Assembly: GCA_011390155.1 (NCBI GenBank)
Contig: JAABSW010000009.1
Location: 1 to 64,000, forward strand
Direction of reading: 5' to 3'
DNA length: 64,000 bases
Origin: Clostridiaceae bacterium
GTDB taxonomy: Bacteria > Bacillota > Clostridia > Peptostreptococcales > Tindalliaceae
This document shows, in pieces, positions 28,465 through 38,113 of this stretch. The position numbers were made by a program, and so were the translations under genes. The stretch's first letter is position 1; each line of letters begins with the position of its first letter. Under the pieces are notes generated by a model, which saw nothing but the letters and a program-made list of their open reading frames with translations, was not told the origin of the DNA and ran no database searches.

Positions 28465-29412
28465 CTAACTTTCCCCTTTTAAATGATTTTCCTCAAGAAA
28501 CACATTGATATGATTTCTAACTGCCTTCAGTTCTGTTGCCATTCCATGACCGCCACTGTCAAAGGAAATCAGCTGGGAGTTTGCCAAATGTGTGTGATAA
28601 AAAGCGCCGTGGTCATAGTCTACCAGGGTATCATCCTTGGCATGCAATATGATCGTGGGAACCGTTATACTGCTCATTTTCTCTCCGGTTAAGGGCTTTA
28701 TAGTGGCTTCGTGGATATTTCCCGGACGTCTGGGGCTCATGGGATGCATGAACGCCAGCATTTGATCGGCAAATGCTTTCTCATCAGTATTGAGGGATGC
28801 ATAGGTTTCCTCAGGAATGCCAATGAACCCTAAAAACTGAGTGCGAAATGTTTTCAGCACCATCCAGTAGGCAAAGTCAGACTTTTGGATGGTGTTGACC
28901 ACTTTTGTGCTAAGGGGGATGTCGTCGCCCATATACCTGGAGACAGCCGATGCCAAAATAAGAGCGTTGCTTTTTTCAGGGTAATCATGGGCAAACTGCA
29001 CAGCGGAGGGACCGCCTGCGGAGACGCCGAAGACAATCGCTTTTTCCACATCGAGGTGATTCAGTAAGTCAGCATAAAGCAGGGCCTGTTTTTCCACGGT
29101 GGCATCTTCTGCCAAGGGCGAGCCTAAATAGCCGAACCGGGAAACGGCGATGAACTGAAAGCCGCTGCCTAAAAAAGCCTGCCCCATGAGAAGTCCCTGG
29201 TCGTAACCGCCGCCTGCACCATGAATCAACAGTACAGGGGATCCTTCGCCATCAATGCCATACTCGATTTCACCATTTTCTGTGACCAGCACTTGACTTC
29301 CATCAGCCACTCTTTGGTAGGCACGGCTCATTTCCTTTTGATACTGCGCTAATACAGAGATCAGCAGTACCAGCAACACCAACACCATTCCAATTAACAT
29401 TTTTTTCTTCAT
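28465..29412 (-). CDS. Membrane-anchored alpha/beta hydrolase
   Basis: LIHGAGGGYDQG, FGVSAGGPSAVQFAHDYPEKS nucleophile elbow, SGGH; paralogue of 59878-60810. Confidence 0.92.
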   Translation of the reverse strand: MKKKMLIGMVLVLLVLLISVLAQYQKEMSRAYQRVADGSQVLVTENGEIEYGIDGEGSPVLLIHGAGGGYDQGLLMGQAFLGSGFQFIAVSRFGYLGSPLAEDATVEKQALLYADLLNHLDVEKAIVFGVSAGGPSAVQFAHDYPEKSNALILASAVSRYMGDDIPLSTKVVNTIQKSDFAYWMVLKTFRTQFLGFIGIPEETYASLNTDEKAFADQMLAFMHPMSPRRPGNIHEATIKPLTGEKMSSITVPTIILHAKDDTLVDYDHGAFYHTHLANSQLISFDSGGHGMATELKAVRNHINVFLEENHLKGES

Positions 29413-29984
29413 TCAGCCAACCCTTTCTCATAAACATTATCCACCAAGGTATCAATAAACTGATTTCTTTGTTTCTCATTATGCAAATCAATTCCGGAGT
29501 ACAAAAGAAATGCGCCAGGATTGATGCTTGTAACCTGTATGGGAAGTAGAATCTGCAGGGCAATGATTCGCAACTGCATTTCGTCTTTTTCAACTCCAAA
29601 GATTTCCTTCAGTACAGGAACAATAAAAAGGGGTGTCTGCATTTCCCCATTCAGCAGATTCTGTGTTATTGTGAACTGGATTAAGTTCTCATGCTGCGCT
29701 GCGAAACCATACAGTTTTTGTAACATATTTTTCATTTTTACAACAGGATTTGAACCGTCGTCGTCCCTTGGAGCCCCTAAATCAGTAACCATTTCTGCCA
29801 TAAAGGCTGCAACCGCTACGCTCAACAGGTTGTTTTTGGAATTGAAGTGATAATTGATGAGACCAACACCGACGTTGGCCCGTTCTGCCACCTGTCGAAC
29901 GGTGATCTTTTCCACATCCTTACCTTCAGAAAGCAGATCCATAGCAGCTTTTATGATACTATTTCTTGCGTCTGTGCCACCCAT
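29409..29984 (-). CDS. TetR/AcrR family transcriptional regulator
   Basis: DARNSIIKAAMDLLSEGKDVEKITVRQVAERANVGVGLINYHFNSKNNLL. Confidence 0.92.
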   Translation of the reverse strand: MGGTDARNSIIKAAMDLLSEGKDVEKITVRQVAERANVGVGLINYHFNSKNNLLSVAVAAFMAEMVTDLGAPRDDDGSNPVVKMKNMLQKLYGFAAQHENLIQFTITQNLLNGEMQTPLFIVPVLKEIFGVEKDEMQLRIIALQILLPIQVTSINPGAFLLYSGIDLHNEKQRNQFIDTLVDNVYEKGLAE

Positions 29985-30398
29985 TTTAATACCCTCTTTC
30001 AAGAAAACTGAACAATATTTGAACATGTTCAGTTTAACTTATGATTTAATTATTGTCAATCAGTTTTTCAGTTATTTTTGAAAAAATTGCATGATATTTA
30101 TCTATTTAAATAAAGAAGTCTACATAAAACATGTAAGGAAATGGTAATGATAGAATATAATAGAGAGTAGTGTCCAGCTTAAATCAGCAAACAAGATGTT
30201 GCTTGGCAAGATTTGACGATTACTAGGCATTGGAAGAATTTTTTCCAGCGTTCAAAATGGTTATGCATTGGAATGAAATCTTTGATCTCTGAAACCATTA
30301 ACAGGGTGGGGAGGTTCTGAATTTATCACTGAAATAAAAAATATCAGACCATTATCATGTCAAGGAAACGATTGCCCCAAGAAAGGACTGGAGAAACA

Positions 30399-30899
30399 AT
30401 GAAACTGATCATCAATGACTTACAAGAGGAAGTACTGTTTAAGCTGCTGGGCAAGCATGAGAACGTCATTATATTATCGGAAAACACCCCCATCCATCAC
30501 TGCATTGGGTGTTTCGGTTGTTGGGTAAAAACACCAGCTTATTGCATCATCCAGGATTCTTTCGCAAGTATGGGTCCACAGATTGCAGCTTGTGATGAAA
30601 TCATCTTGATTTCAAAGTGCACCTACGGAGGGTACAGTCCTTTTGTTAAAAACGTGTTGGACCGAAGCATCGGTTACATACACCCGGATTTTACCATTAG
30701 AAAAGGCGAAATGCACCATAAAAGCCGCTACCCTGAACAGATTTCCATGACAGCACATTTCTATGGTGAGGACATAACGCCGGAAGAAAAGTCCACCGCA
30801 TCACATCTTGTAGAAGCCAACGGCCTGAACCTAAACACGAAAAAGAATCAGGTGTTTTTTTATAAACAACCAGAGGAAATGAAAGGAAGAATCCTATGA
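30399..30899 (+). CDS. Flavodoxin/NADPH-dependent FMN reductase-like protein with Cys motif
   Basis: IHHCIGCFGCWVKTPAYCIIQD, KCTYGGYSPFVKNVLDRS. Confidence 0.8.
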   Translation: MKLIINDLQEEVLFKLLGKHENVIILSENTPIHHCIGCFGCWVKTPAYCIIQDSFASMGPQIAACDEIILISKCTYGGYSPFVKNVLDRSIGYIHPDFTIRKGEMHHKSRYPEQISMTAHFYGEDITPEEKSTASHLVEANGLNLNTKKNQVFFYKQPEEMKGRIL

Positions 30900-31552
30900 A
30901 AATTGGACTGATCAGTGGAAGTCCTAAAAAGAAAGACAGCGCTTCAGGTCTTTTACTGAAGGTGTTGAAGTCGCTGCTGGTTCAGAAAAACAAAACCTGC
31001 CAGTTTGAAGCCCTGAACCTTAACGAAAAAGGGATGACACAAGACCAGTTAACACAGATGGAGAACTGGGACAGGATCGTTTTTTCATTTCCGTTGTATG
31101 TGGATGGTATACCGGCACATCTGTTGACCTGCCTACAGGAGATGGAAGCTTATTTTAGCAGCCTGAAAATCCCGAAGGAAACGATGGTTTATGTTATGGT
31201 AAACTGTGGATTTTTTGAAGGAAGTCAAAATCGACTGGCCATCGACATGGTATCTCATTGGTGCAGGAGAACCGGATTTATCATGGGACAGGGTTTGGGA
31301 GTGGGAGGAGGAGGCATGGTTCCCTCCCTGGAAGTGGCGCCCCTGGGCAAAGGACCTAATAAAAATCTGGGAAGAGCCCTGGAAGAATTTTCTGATGCAG
31401 TGATTAATAAGCGATCCGGCCCGCCAATTCTCATCAACCCTAACTTTCCCCGGGTTGCCTATATGTTAGCTGCACAGCACAACTGGAGATCCCAGGCAAA
31501 GAAAAGTGGACTAAAGCGAAGGGATCTATCACGCAGGCCTACTTCTGTTTAG
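30896..31552 (+). CDS. NAD(P)H-dependent oxidoreductase/flavodoxin-like protein
   Basis: MKIGLISGSPKKKDSASG, FSFPLYVDGIPAHLLTCLQ; ATGA overlap with the preceding gene. Confidence 0.8.
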   Translation: MKIGLISGSPKKKDSASGLLLKVLKSLLVQKNKTCQFEALNLNEKGMTQDQLTQMENWDRIVFSFPLYVDGIPAHLLTCLQEMEAYFSSLKIPKETMVYVMVNCGFFEGSQNRLAIDMVSHWCRRTGFIMGQGLGVGGGGMVPSLEVAPLGKGPNKNLGRALEEFSDAVINKRSGPPILINPNFPRVAYMLAAQHNWRSQAKKSGLKRRDLSRRPTSV

Positions 31553-31778
31553 AAGGAACAGATAGTGGACATACCCTCTCCGCAGACATTTCACCCCTAT
31601 AATCGTCGAACATGATGAAAAGTAAATCGAAGTAGTAACCCATTGAAAATACTCATATACATGGTGAACATGGCTCGTTTTCCGGTCATTGACAAACGGG
31701 CTTCGTCTTTGCAATAATGATGAAGTGCATGCATTTTGCTATGCACAGGATCCGTCGACTACAAAGGAGGATACCTTC

Positions 31779-32537
31779 ATGGATGAACGTCCCTTGACAC
31801 AAGACCGTTTAAATCAATTGAAATCTTTTAGGAATCAACTAACCCGGTTTATGCTGTCCTACAAATTCGGGTTAGAGGAAGTCGCCACTAAGATTGATAT
31901 ACTCAAGCAGGAATATGAGTTAATTCATGAGTATAACCCCATCGAGCATGTAAAGTCCCGGCTGAAAACCCCGGAAAGTATTTTAAAAAAAGTGCAGCGT
32001 AGAGGATTCGACTGGTCCATGGAGTCCATCCGTGAAAATGTCCGGGACATTGCCGGCATCCGGATCAATTGCTCCTTCAAGTCGGATATTTACCAGGTCA
32101 GCGATATGTTGCAGCAACAGCAGGACATCACTGTTGTGGAATACAAGGACTACATTAAACACCCCAAACCCAATGGCTACCAGACCCTGCACATGATTGT
32201 CCAGGTACCTGTGTTCATGTCGGATCGGCGGGAAGATGTCTACGTGGAAGTACAGATCCGCACAATTGCCATGGATTTTTGGGCAAGTCTGGAGCATAAA
32301 ATATATTACAAGTATGACAAGGATGTTCCCAAACACCTGAAAGACGGTTTGAAAGAAGCTGCGGACACCGTCGCCCGTCTGGATACCAAGATGGAACAGA
32401 TTCACCGGGAAATGAATCAGGTAAAAAACAACTCCCTTTCCAGCGAGAAAGATTTTCAGGAAATCCATATCAATGGAAGCCGCATGCCCCTGCCCATGGA
32501 CTTTTTATCATTGTTATTAAACCCTCCTGAAGACTAA
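31779..32537 (+). CDS. Small alarmone synthetase (RelA/SpoT synthetase domain, RelQ/RelP-type)
   Basis: DIAGIRINCSFKSDIYQVSDML, YIKHPKPNGYQTLHMIV, VEVQIRTIAMDFWASLEHKI. Confidence 0.92.
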   Translation: MDERPLTQDRLNQLKSFRNQLTRFMLSYKFGLEEVATKIDILKQEYELIHEYNPIEHVKSRLKTPESILKKVQRRGFDWSMESIRENVRDIAGIRINCSFKSDIYQVSDMLQQQQDITVVEYKDYIKHPKPNGYQTLHMIVQVPVFMSDRREDVYVEVQIRTIAMDFWASLEHKIYYKYDKDVPKHLKDGLKEAADTVARLDTKMEQIHREMNQVKNNSLSSEKDFQEIHINGSRMPLPMDFLSLLLNPPED

Positions 32538-32580
32538 CGCCCAGGTTCTTAGAAGCCCACGCAAAGGGGAGGGTTTTAAA

Positions 32581-33417
32581 ATGAGTCAATTGATGAAATT
32601 TGAAGCTGACGGCAAAGAACTGGGGAATACCATCCGGCACTACTGGTCAGTGAAAACAAGCGTCAGCCAATCGGAAGCCATACTAATGCCTATGGATCAT
32701 GTGGACCTGATCATGGCCCCCGCCGGCACTTTTGAATATTATTTAGACGATCAGGTCATTGTGCCTGACGGAATTCATTTTCATGGGATTCGCCTGCACA
32801 GTGTCAGAGTGAAAGTTCTACGGAAAGCCCATGTCTGGGGAGTCAGTTTTCATCCCTGGGGATTTAACTTGCTCTTAAACATGGAAATGAAGAGTTTTTC
32901 AGATGAAATCTACCCGTTGCATCAGTTTTTTCCTGAATTAAGCAATAATCTTGCTGAAATATTTGATGGTAGTAAAGAGTTGGACCACAACCATGTGAAA
33001 AAGCTTGACCAGCTTTTGAAGTCGACCAGGGCTCAATCTGAAGCAACCACACATCACATTTCTATCCTTCGGTCATTTGTCGAAGAAAAACCTGAAAACA
33101 TCAGCGTTTTTTGCCGGGATTCAGGCATCTCCATGCGTCACTTGGAGAGATTGTTTGATCAATGTATCGGGGTAAGCCCTAAAACATTTTTGCAGATTTG
33201 CCGCTTTGAAAGCTCTACAAGAGAAATGATATTCGGGAAAGCCGAAACAGATCTAACAGAGATTGGCTATAAGAGCGGGTTTTATGACCAGGCTCATTTT
33301 ATTAAGCAGTTTAAAAAATTCACTGATTTCACGCCAAGAAAGTTTCGTATTAACGAGCCTGCCGTTAAATCCAGGTTGTTGAAAGCAAAAACATCAGGAG
33401 ATCATTCTCATAAATGA
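32581..33417 (+). CDS. AraC family transcriptional regulator
   Basis: C-terminal HTH: DSGISMRHLERLFDQCIGVSPKTFLQICRFESS...LTEIGYKSGFYDQAHFIKQFKKFTDFTPRKFR. Confidence 0.92.
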   Translation: MSQLMKFEADGKELGNTIRHYWSVKTSVSQSEAILMPMDHVDLIMAPAGTFEYYLDDQVIVPDGIHFHGIRLHSVRVKVLRKAHVWGVSFHPWGFNLLLNMEMKSFSDEIYPLHQFFPELSNNLAEIFDGSKELDHNHVKKLDQLLKSTRAQSEATTHHISILRSFVEEKPENISVFCRDSGISMRHLERLFDQCIGVSPKTFLQICRFESSTREMIFGKAETDLTEIGYKSGFYDQAHFIKQFKKFTDFTPRKFRINEPAVKSRLLKAKTSGDHSHK

Positions 33418-33523
33418 TGCTATGAAAAAAATAACTGGTCGTTTTTATACAATTCTTATCAAAGGTTTCCCTGTATTCTTGAGTTAAGTAAAAGCTGACT
33501 TAAGAAAATATTGAGGAGGAAAT

Positions 33524-33859
33524 GTGATGAGAGAAATGTGTATGGAAATTATCAGTTTTAATTTGCTGGAGGGTACTGAGAAAAAGGCGGCTTTGGAGGG
33601 ATTTAAAGCACTGGATTCTTTTTATCGTTCCCAGGAAGGGTACCATGGTATGAATGTGGCACAGGTGGATGCAGATAGCTGGACGCTCATTTTGTACTGG
33701 ACTTCAAAACAGGATGAGAAACAAGCCAGCGGACGCATGATGTCCAGTGAAGAAACAGATGGGTTTAAACGACTGGTTATTCCGAAAACCGTCGAGAAGA
33801 AGATTTACCCAGGGTTCATCATGGATGCAGCAAGCCAGAATTCTAAAAAGGTATTTTGA
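33524..33859 (+). CDS. Antibiotic-biosynthesis-monooxygenase-like (dimeric alpha/beta barrel) protein
   Basis: YRSQEGYHGMNVAQVDADSWTLILYWTSKQDEKQASGRMM; AGGAGG upstream. Confidence 0.55.
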   Translation: MMREMCMEIISFNLLEGTEKKAALEGFKALDSFYRSQEGYHGMNVAQVDADSWTLILYWTSKQDEKQASGRMMSSEETDGFKRLVIPKTVEKKIYPGFIMDAASQNSKKVF

Positions 33860-33879
33860 TTGAAGAAATAAGAGAAACC

Positions 33880-34341
33880 TTACTGTGGATACACAACTTT
33901 AAAGGTCTCAAACACCACGTCCATGTCTTCATGAAATTCCATACCAAATGATTTGGCATCTTGGGTAAAGAATTCTATGTGTCCCTGTCTCCAATACTCT
34001 AGTGACTGGTCCCCTTCGCCTTCGATTTTAGCGTGTTCTTCACGAATGTCTTTGAAAGGCAGTATTTCAACTTTTTCAACTTCAATGATGCAAGCTGCTT
34101 CATTGTTCCAGTATGTAATGATAATCAGATCTCCAACTTTAGGAACAGGTTCATTTTCCAGTGCATAACATTGATGCAAAGAGGCGGTTGCTCTTTTGGT
34201 TCCTGATTTTGTAAGGGCTGCAAGTTCATTGGCATCAGCTTCATTATTACAGAAATGCCATGATTGATAAGGTGTTTGTATGTCTTTTCCTGATAGACTG
34301 GTATACTTTTCCCACATTTCAGATACTGTCATTATGTTCAT
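33880..34341 (-). CDS. ASCH domain-containing protein
   Basis: WHFCNNEADANELAALTKSGTKRATASLHQCYALENEPVPKVGDLIIITYWNNEAACIIEV. Confidence 0.85.
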   Translation of the reverse strand: MNIMTVSEMWEKYTSLSGKDIQTPYQSWHFCNNEADANELAALTKSGTKRATASLHQCYALENEPVPKVGDLIIITYWNNEAACIIEVEKVEILPFKDIREEHAKIEGEGDQSLEYWRQGHIEFFTQDAKSFGMEFHEDMDVVFETFKVVYPQ

Positions 34342-34641
34342 CTCCTATTCTAACCATTCATTTCTTTTCGTTGTTAATATATTATGGTGTGTGGCTGTTG
34401 TCAACTGTTTCTGACCAACATTTAAGACGACCGGTGTTGTTGCCAACCGATCTTGGAGAGAGTGAACCATTGGAAAAAAGGGTAATAGCCTGAATAAATA
34501 TAAAAAGCTGCAATGCCAATCAATCAGCCTGCATCGTACTTTAAAAACAAACGGACCCTGTTATAAGCTGGATTTTAATAGATGGGGAAAAACACCTGAC
34601 AGTTACCAGGTTGTGTTGAAAGGTCAGGGGAAAGAAAGGCG

Positions 34642-36102
34642 GTGGTGTATTTGGCAGTCAACGGCGTTATGATGCAATATTTTGAATGGCACCTGGAAGA
34701 CAATGGAAATCTCTGGAATCAGTTGCGGGAAGATGCCAGCCATTTGAAAGAAATGGGAATTACCGGTGTCTGGATTCCTCCCTGTTACAAAGGCACCGGT
34801 ACCAATGATGCCGGTTATGGAGCCTACGATCTGTACGATTTGGGAGAATTTGATCAGAAAGGGAATGTGCGGACAAAATATGGTACCAAAGAAGAATTGC
34901 TGGAAGCCATCCGAGTGCTTCAGGAACAGGGAATCAGTGTTTATGCCGACGTGGTGCTAAGCCACAAGGCTGGTGCTGATGAAAGCCAGCGGTTTATGGC
35001 GGTGGAAGTGGATCAAAACGACCGTACCAGAGCTGTAACAGAACCTTATGAAATCGAAGGGTGGACCCGGTTCACTTTTCCGGGGCGTGGTGATACCCAT
35101 TCGTCCTTTCAATGGTCCTGGGAGCATTTCAATGGAACAGATTATAACCAGGAAAACGGTAAAAATGCCATTTATCTGATTCTTGGGGATAATAAAAAAT
35201 GGTCTGTAGGCGTAGCCCGGGAATTTGGTAATTATGATTATCTGATGTTTGCCAACATTGATTACGGTCACCCGGAGGTTCAGGAGGAAGTTAAAAGCTG
35301 GCTCCGGTGGTTCGTGAGGGAAACCGGGGTGGACGGCATACGGCTGGACGCCATCAAGCACATCAATGATTGGTTTATTAGAGATCTTGTGTTTATGACA
35401 CATCAGGAGTTTGGCGATGAGTTTTACACCTTGGGAGAATATTGGGAACGAGATTTGGAATTAGTGAAGCATTACCTGCAGGAAGTGGATTTCCAGATAG
35501 ATCTTTTTGATGTAGGTTTGAATTACCGCATTTATGAAGCTTCCCAAAAGGGCATTGACTTTGACCTGCGTACCATTTTTGACGGCACACTGGTCCAGGA
35601 TCAGCCGGAACAAGCAGTGACCTTTGTGGATAACCATGACTCCCAGCCAGGCCAGTCCCTGGCATCTTATACGGAAGCCTGGTTTAAACCCATGGGCTAT
35701 GCCCTCATTTTGTTGCGCCAGGATGGGTACCCCTGTGTTTTCTACGGGGATTACTACGGTATTGGCGGACCGGATCCCCTGCCTGGACAAAAGGAGATGC
35801 TGGAAAAACTATTGCTATTGCGAAAAGAGCATGCCTACGGCGACCAGGTGGATTATTTTCAGGAGGCCAACCGTGTGGGATGGGTCCGTCTGGGAACAGA
35901 GGAACATCCGGCAGGTTGCGCTGTGGTAATTTCCAACGGAGAGGGAGGAGAAATTACCATGGAAGTAGGAGGTCTTCACGCGGGAGAAATTTGGATAGAC
36001 TACATGGGAAACCAGGATGCCCGGGTAATGATTGATGAAGCAGGAAAGGGTGTTTTTCCGGTGAATGGCGGCAGTCTTTCTGTGTTTACCCGGGAAAACT
36101 AA
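34642..36102 (+). CDS. Alpha-amylase (GH13, AmyS-type)
   Basis: NGVMMQYFEWHLEDNGNLWNQL, VDGIRLDAIKHI, LGEYWERDLE, FVDNHDSQPGQSL; GTG start. Confidence 0.93.
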   Translation: MVYLAVNGVMMQYFEWHLEDNGNLWNQLREDASHLKEMGITGVWIPPCYKGTGTNDAGYGAYDLYDLGEFDQKGNVRTKYGTKEELLEAIRVLQEQGISVYADVVLSHKAGADESQRFMAVEVDQNDRTRAVTEPYEIEGWTRFTFPGRGDTHSSFQWSWEHFNGTDYNQENGKNAIYLILGDNKKWSVGVAREFGNYDYLMFANIDYGHPEVQEEVKSWLRWFVRETGVDGIRLDAIKHINDWFIRDLVFMTHQEFGDEFYTLGEYWERDLELVKHYLQEVDFQIDLFDVGLNYRIYEASQKGIDFDLRTIFDGTLVQDQPEQAVTFVDNHDSQPGQSLASYTEAWFKPMGYALILLRQDGYPCVFYGDYYGIGGPDPLPGQKEMLEKLLLLRKEHAYGDQVDYFQEANRVGWVRLGTEEHPAGCAVVISNGEGGEITMEVGGLHAGEIWIDYMGNQDARVMIDEAGKGVFPVNGGSLSVFTREN

Positions 36103-36217
36103 GAGCTTTGCCTGTTGTTTGAACAAATGTTATAAGGGTATATTTTCAATGAAAGGTCGTTGAGATAACTTATCAGATGGTCTTGCAGTCATTGAATTTT
36201 TAAGTGGAGGGATCAAT

Positions 36218-36286
36218 ATGTATCGTACGATTGGAATCATTGTGGTAGTCATTATTGTGGTAGTGCTTCTTATGAGATTACTGTAA
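36218..36286 (+). CDS. 22-aa hydrophobic peptide MYRTIGIIVVVIIVVVLLMRLL
   Basis: GGAGG RBS six to eight nt upstream of ATG; single TM helix; located upstream of stress genes. Confidence 0.55.
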   Translation: MYRTIGIIVVVIIVVVLLMRLL

Positions 36287-36433
36287 AGAAGAATTGATTT
36301 AGCAATCTATGCTTTCAGGACACGGTTTTTTGCCGGTAGCCTGGAAGCTTTTTTTCGAAAAAGTATTTCCAGGGTTCATCATGAGCGGGGACTCTTATGC
36401 TTCTGTGATATAATGGATTTAGTGATGATATGT

Positions 36434-36475
36434 GATGTTGTAAGAACAAGGGGCGTTTCTCTTGTTCTTTTTTCT
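36434..36475 (+). terminator. Intrinsic terminator
   Basis: AAGAACAAG...CTTGTTCTTTTTT. Confidence 0.6.
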
Positions 36476-36523
36476 AATAGATGCAGTTGCATCGAAAGTG
36501 GAACCATTACCAAAGGGAGTACC

Positions 36524-36610
36524 ATGATGAACAACTTTTTTCAATGGGATTCAGAATTTGAAACGGGCATAAAAAAATGATGAACAACATTAAGGCTACT
36601 CACTTCACTG
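36524..36610 (+). pseudogene. 5' fragment of a bacteriohemerythrin(-GGDEF) gene
   Basis: ATGAACAACTTTTTTCAATGGGATTCAGAATTTGAAACGGGCATAAAA...GATGAACAACA aligns with the start of the 21593 gene but is frameshifted and ends. Confidence 0.8.
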
Positions 36611-36654
36611 GAAATTAGGGAACATAATTTACGAAGATCTTTAAGGAGGCGCCA

Positions 36655-37929
36655 ATGAAAAACCAACTAACCATTAAAAACGCAAAGCTTCGCAACCAGG
36701 AACAGCTGGTGAACATTGTCATTGACCAGGGAATGATCCGCCAGATCAGCACACATCCTGAAGTGGAAGCCAATGAGTCCATCGATGCCCAGGGGAACCT
36801 GGTGACACCACCCTTTGTACAGTCTCATGTTCACCTGGACAGTGCCCTGACAGCAGGGGAACCCCGGGAGAACATCAGCGGGACATTGTATGAAGGCATT
36901 GAGATTTGGGCACAGCGGCAAAAGAAAATCACCCGGGAAGATGTGATATCCCGGGCTTTAAAAATTATCAAGTGGCATGTGGGCCAGGGCACTCTGCTGA
37001 TCCGTTCCCATGTGGACATTTGCGACCCGTCCCTGACAGCGGTGAAGGCTTTACTGGAAGTAAAGGAAAAAGTGGCACCCTACGTGACCCTGCAGCTGGT
37101 GGCTTTTCCCCAGGAAGGGATCATGGATTATCCCCAGGCTTTGGAATTGATGGAAGAAGCTTTGAAGATGGGAGTGGATGGGGTTGGCGGCACGCCTCAC
37201 CTTGAATTCACCAGGGAAGAGGGAGTCGCCTCCATCAACCGTGTTTTTGATTTGGCGGAAATGCATGACTGTTTTGTAGACATTCATTGTGATGAGACAG
37301 ACGACGAACAGTCACGTTTTCTGGAACATGTGGCGCTGCAGGCTTATCGACGGGGCTACGGTGCCCGGACCACGGCAGGCCACACCACAGCCATGCACTC
37401 TTATAACAATGCTTATGCCGACAAAGTGCTAAACCTGGCCCAGCGTGCCAACCTTCATTTTGTGGCAAATCCTTTGTCAAATATTTCTCTCATGGGTCGA
37501 TTTGACAATTATCCCAAACGCCGCGGCCTGACAAGGGTGCGGGAAATTCTTGAAAGAGGCCTGAACATCAGCCTGGGCCATGACAATGTGATGGACCCTT
37601 TCTATGGGCTGGGAATGGCCAGTATGTTACAGGTGGCCAACATGTGCCTGCATGTGTGCCAGATGACCGGAATCGATGAAATGAAGCGGGTCTTTGACAT
37701 GATCACCCTGAACGGGGCAAAGACATTGCAGCTGGACGATGCTTACGGCATTGAAGAAGGGAAGCCTGCCAATTTCATGGTGCTGGACGCTTGTGATGAG
37801 GTGGACGCCCTGAGAAGAATGCCCGCCATTACGACGGTGATTAGCCGGGGCCAGGTAGTGGCTTCCACTGAGCCTGTTCGCACCAGAGTGGCCTTGGAAA
37901 GCGAAGAAATCATTGATTACAGGAAATGA
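36655..37929 (+). CDS. Cytosine deaminase-like amidohydrolase
   Basis: TPPFVQSHVHLDSALTAGEPRENISGTLYEGIEIW, DIHCDETDD, AGHTTAMHSYNNAY, LGHDNVMDPFYGLG. Confidence 0.9.
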   Translation: MKNQLTIKNAKLRNQEQLVNIVIDQGMIRQISTHPEVEANESIDAQGNLVTPPFVQSHVHLDSALTAGEPRENISGTLYEGIEIWAQRQKKITREDVISRALKIIKWHVGQGTLLIRSHVDICDPSLTAVKALLEVKEKVAPYVTLQLVAFPQEGIMDYPQALELMEEALKMGVDGVGGTPHLEFTREEGVASINRVFDLAEMHDCFVDIHCDETDDEQSRFLEHVALQAYRRGYGARTTAGHTTAMHSYNNAYADKVLNLAQRANLHFVANPLSNISLMGRFDNYPKRRGLTRVREILERGLNISLGHDNVMDPFYGLGMASMLQVANMCLHVCQMTGIDEMKRVFDMITLNGAKTLQLDDAYGIEEGKPANFMVLDACDEVDALRRMPAITTVISRGQVVASTEPVRTRVALESEEIIDYRK

Positions 37930-37954
37930 AAGTGTGGAGCCAAGTAAATGTAGG

Positions 37955-38100
37955 AAGAATCCTGTTTATCCGATGACTACCACCGCTAAGACTCCCTCTT
38001 CTGCAAGAGGCAGATAAGCGGTGCTACGTCCCTGGATAACGCATTCTAACCTTCTGATGGAGTTAAAACTCCACCAGAAGCTAAGAATCCTGTTTATCAT
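37955..38100 (+). repeat. Structured segment bracketed by a 16-bp direct repeat AAGAATCCTGTTTATC; IS200/IS605 right-end/omegaRNA-like remnant (tentative)
   Basis: Two hairpins (CACCGCT/AGCGGTG enclosing CCTCTT/AAGAGG; CTTCTGATGGAGT-TAAA-ACTCCACCAGAAG) between direct repeats at 37955 and 38083. Confidence 0.5.
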
Positions 38101-38113
38101 CAGCGCTACCCAA

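Noticed and set aside
30170-30330. Possible IS remnant (TAGTGTCCAGCTTAAAT and a decayed reading frame)
   Set aside because: No recognisable transposase motif or inverted-repeat pair could be supported.
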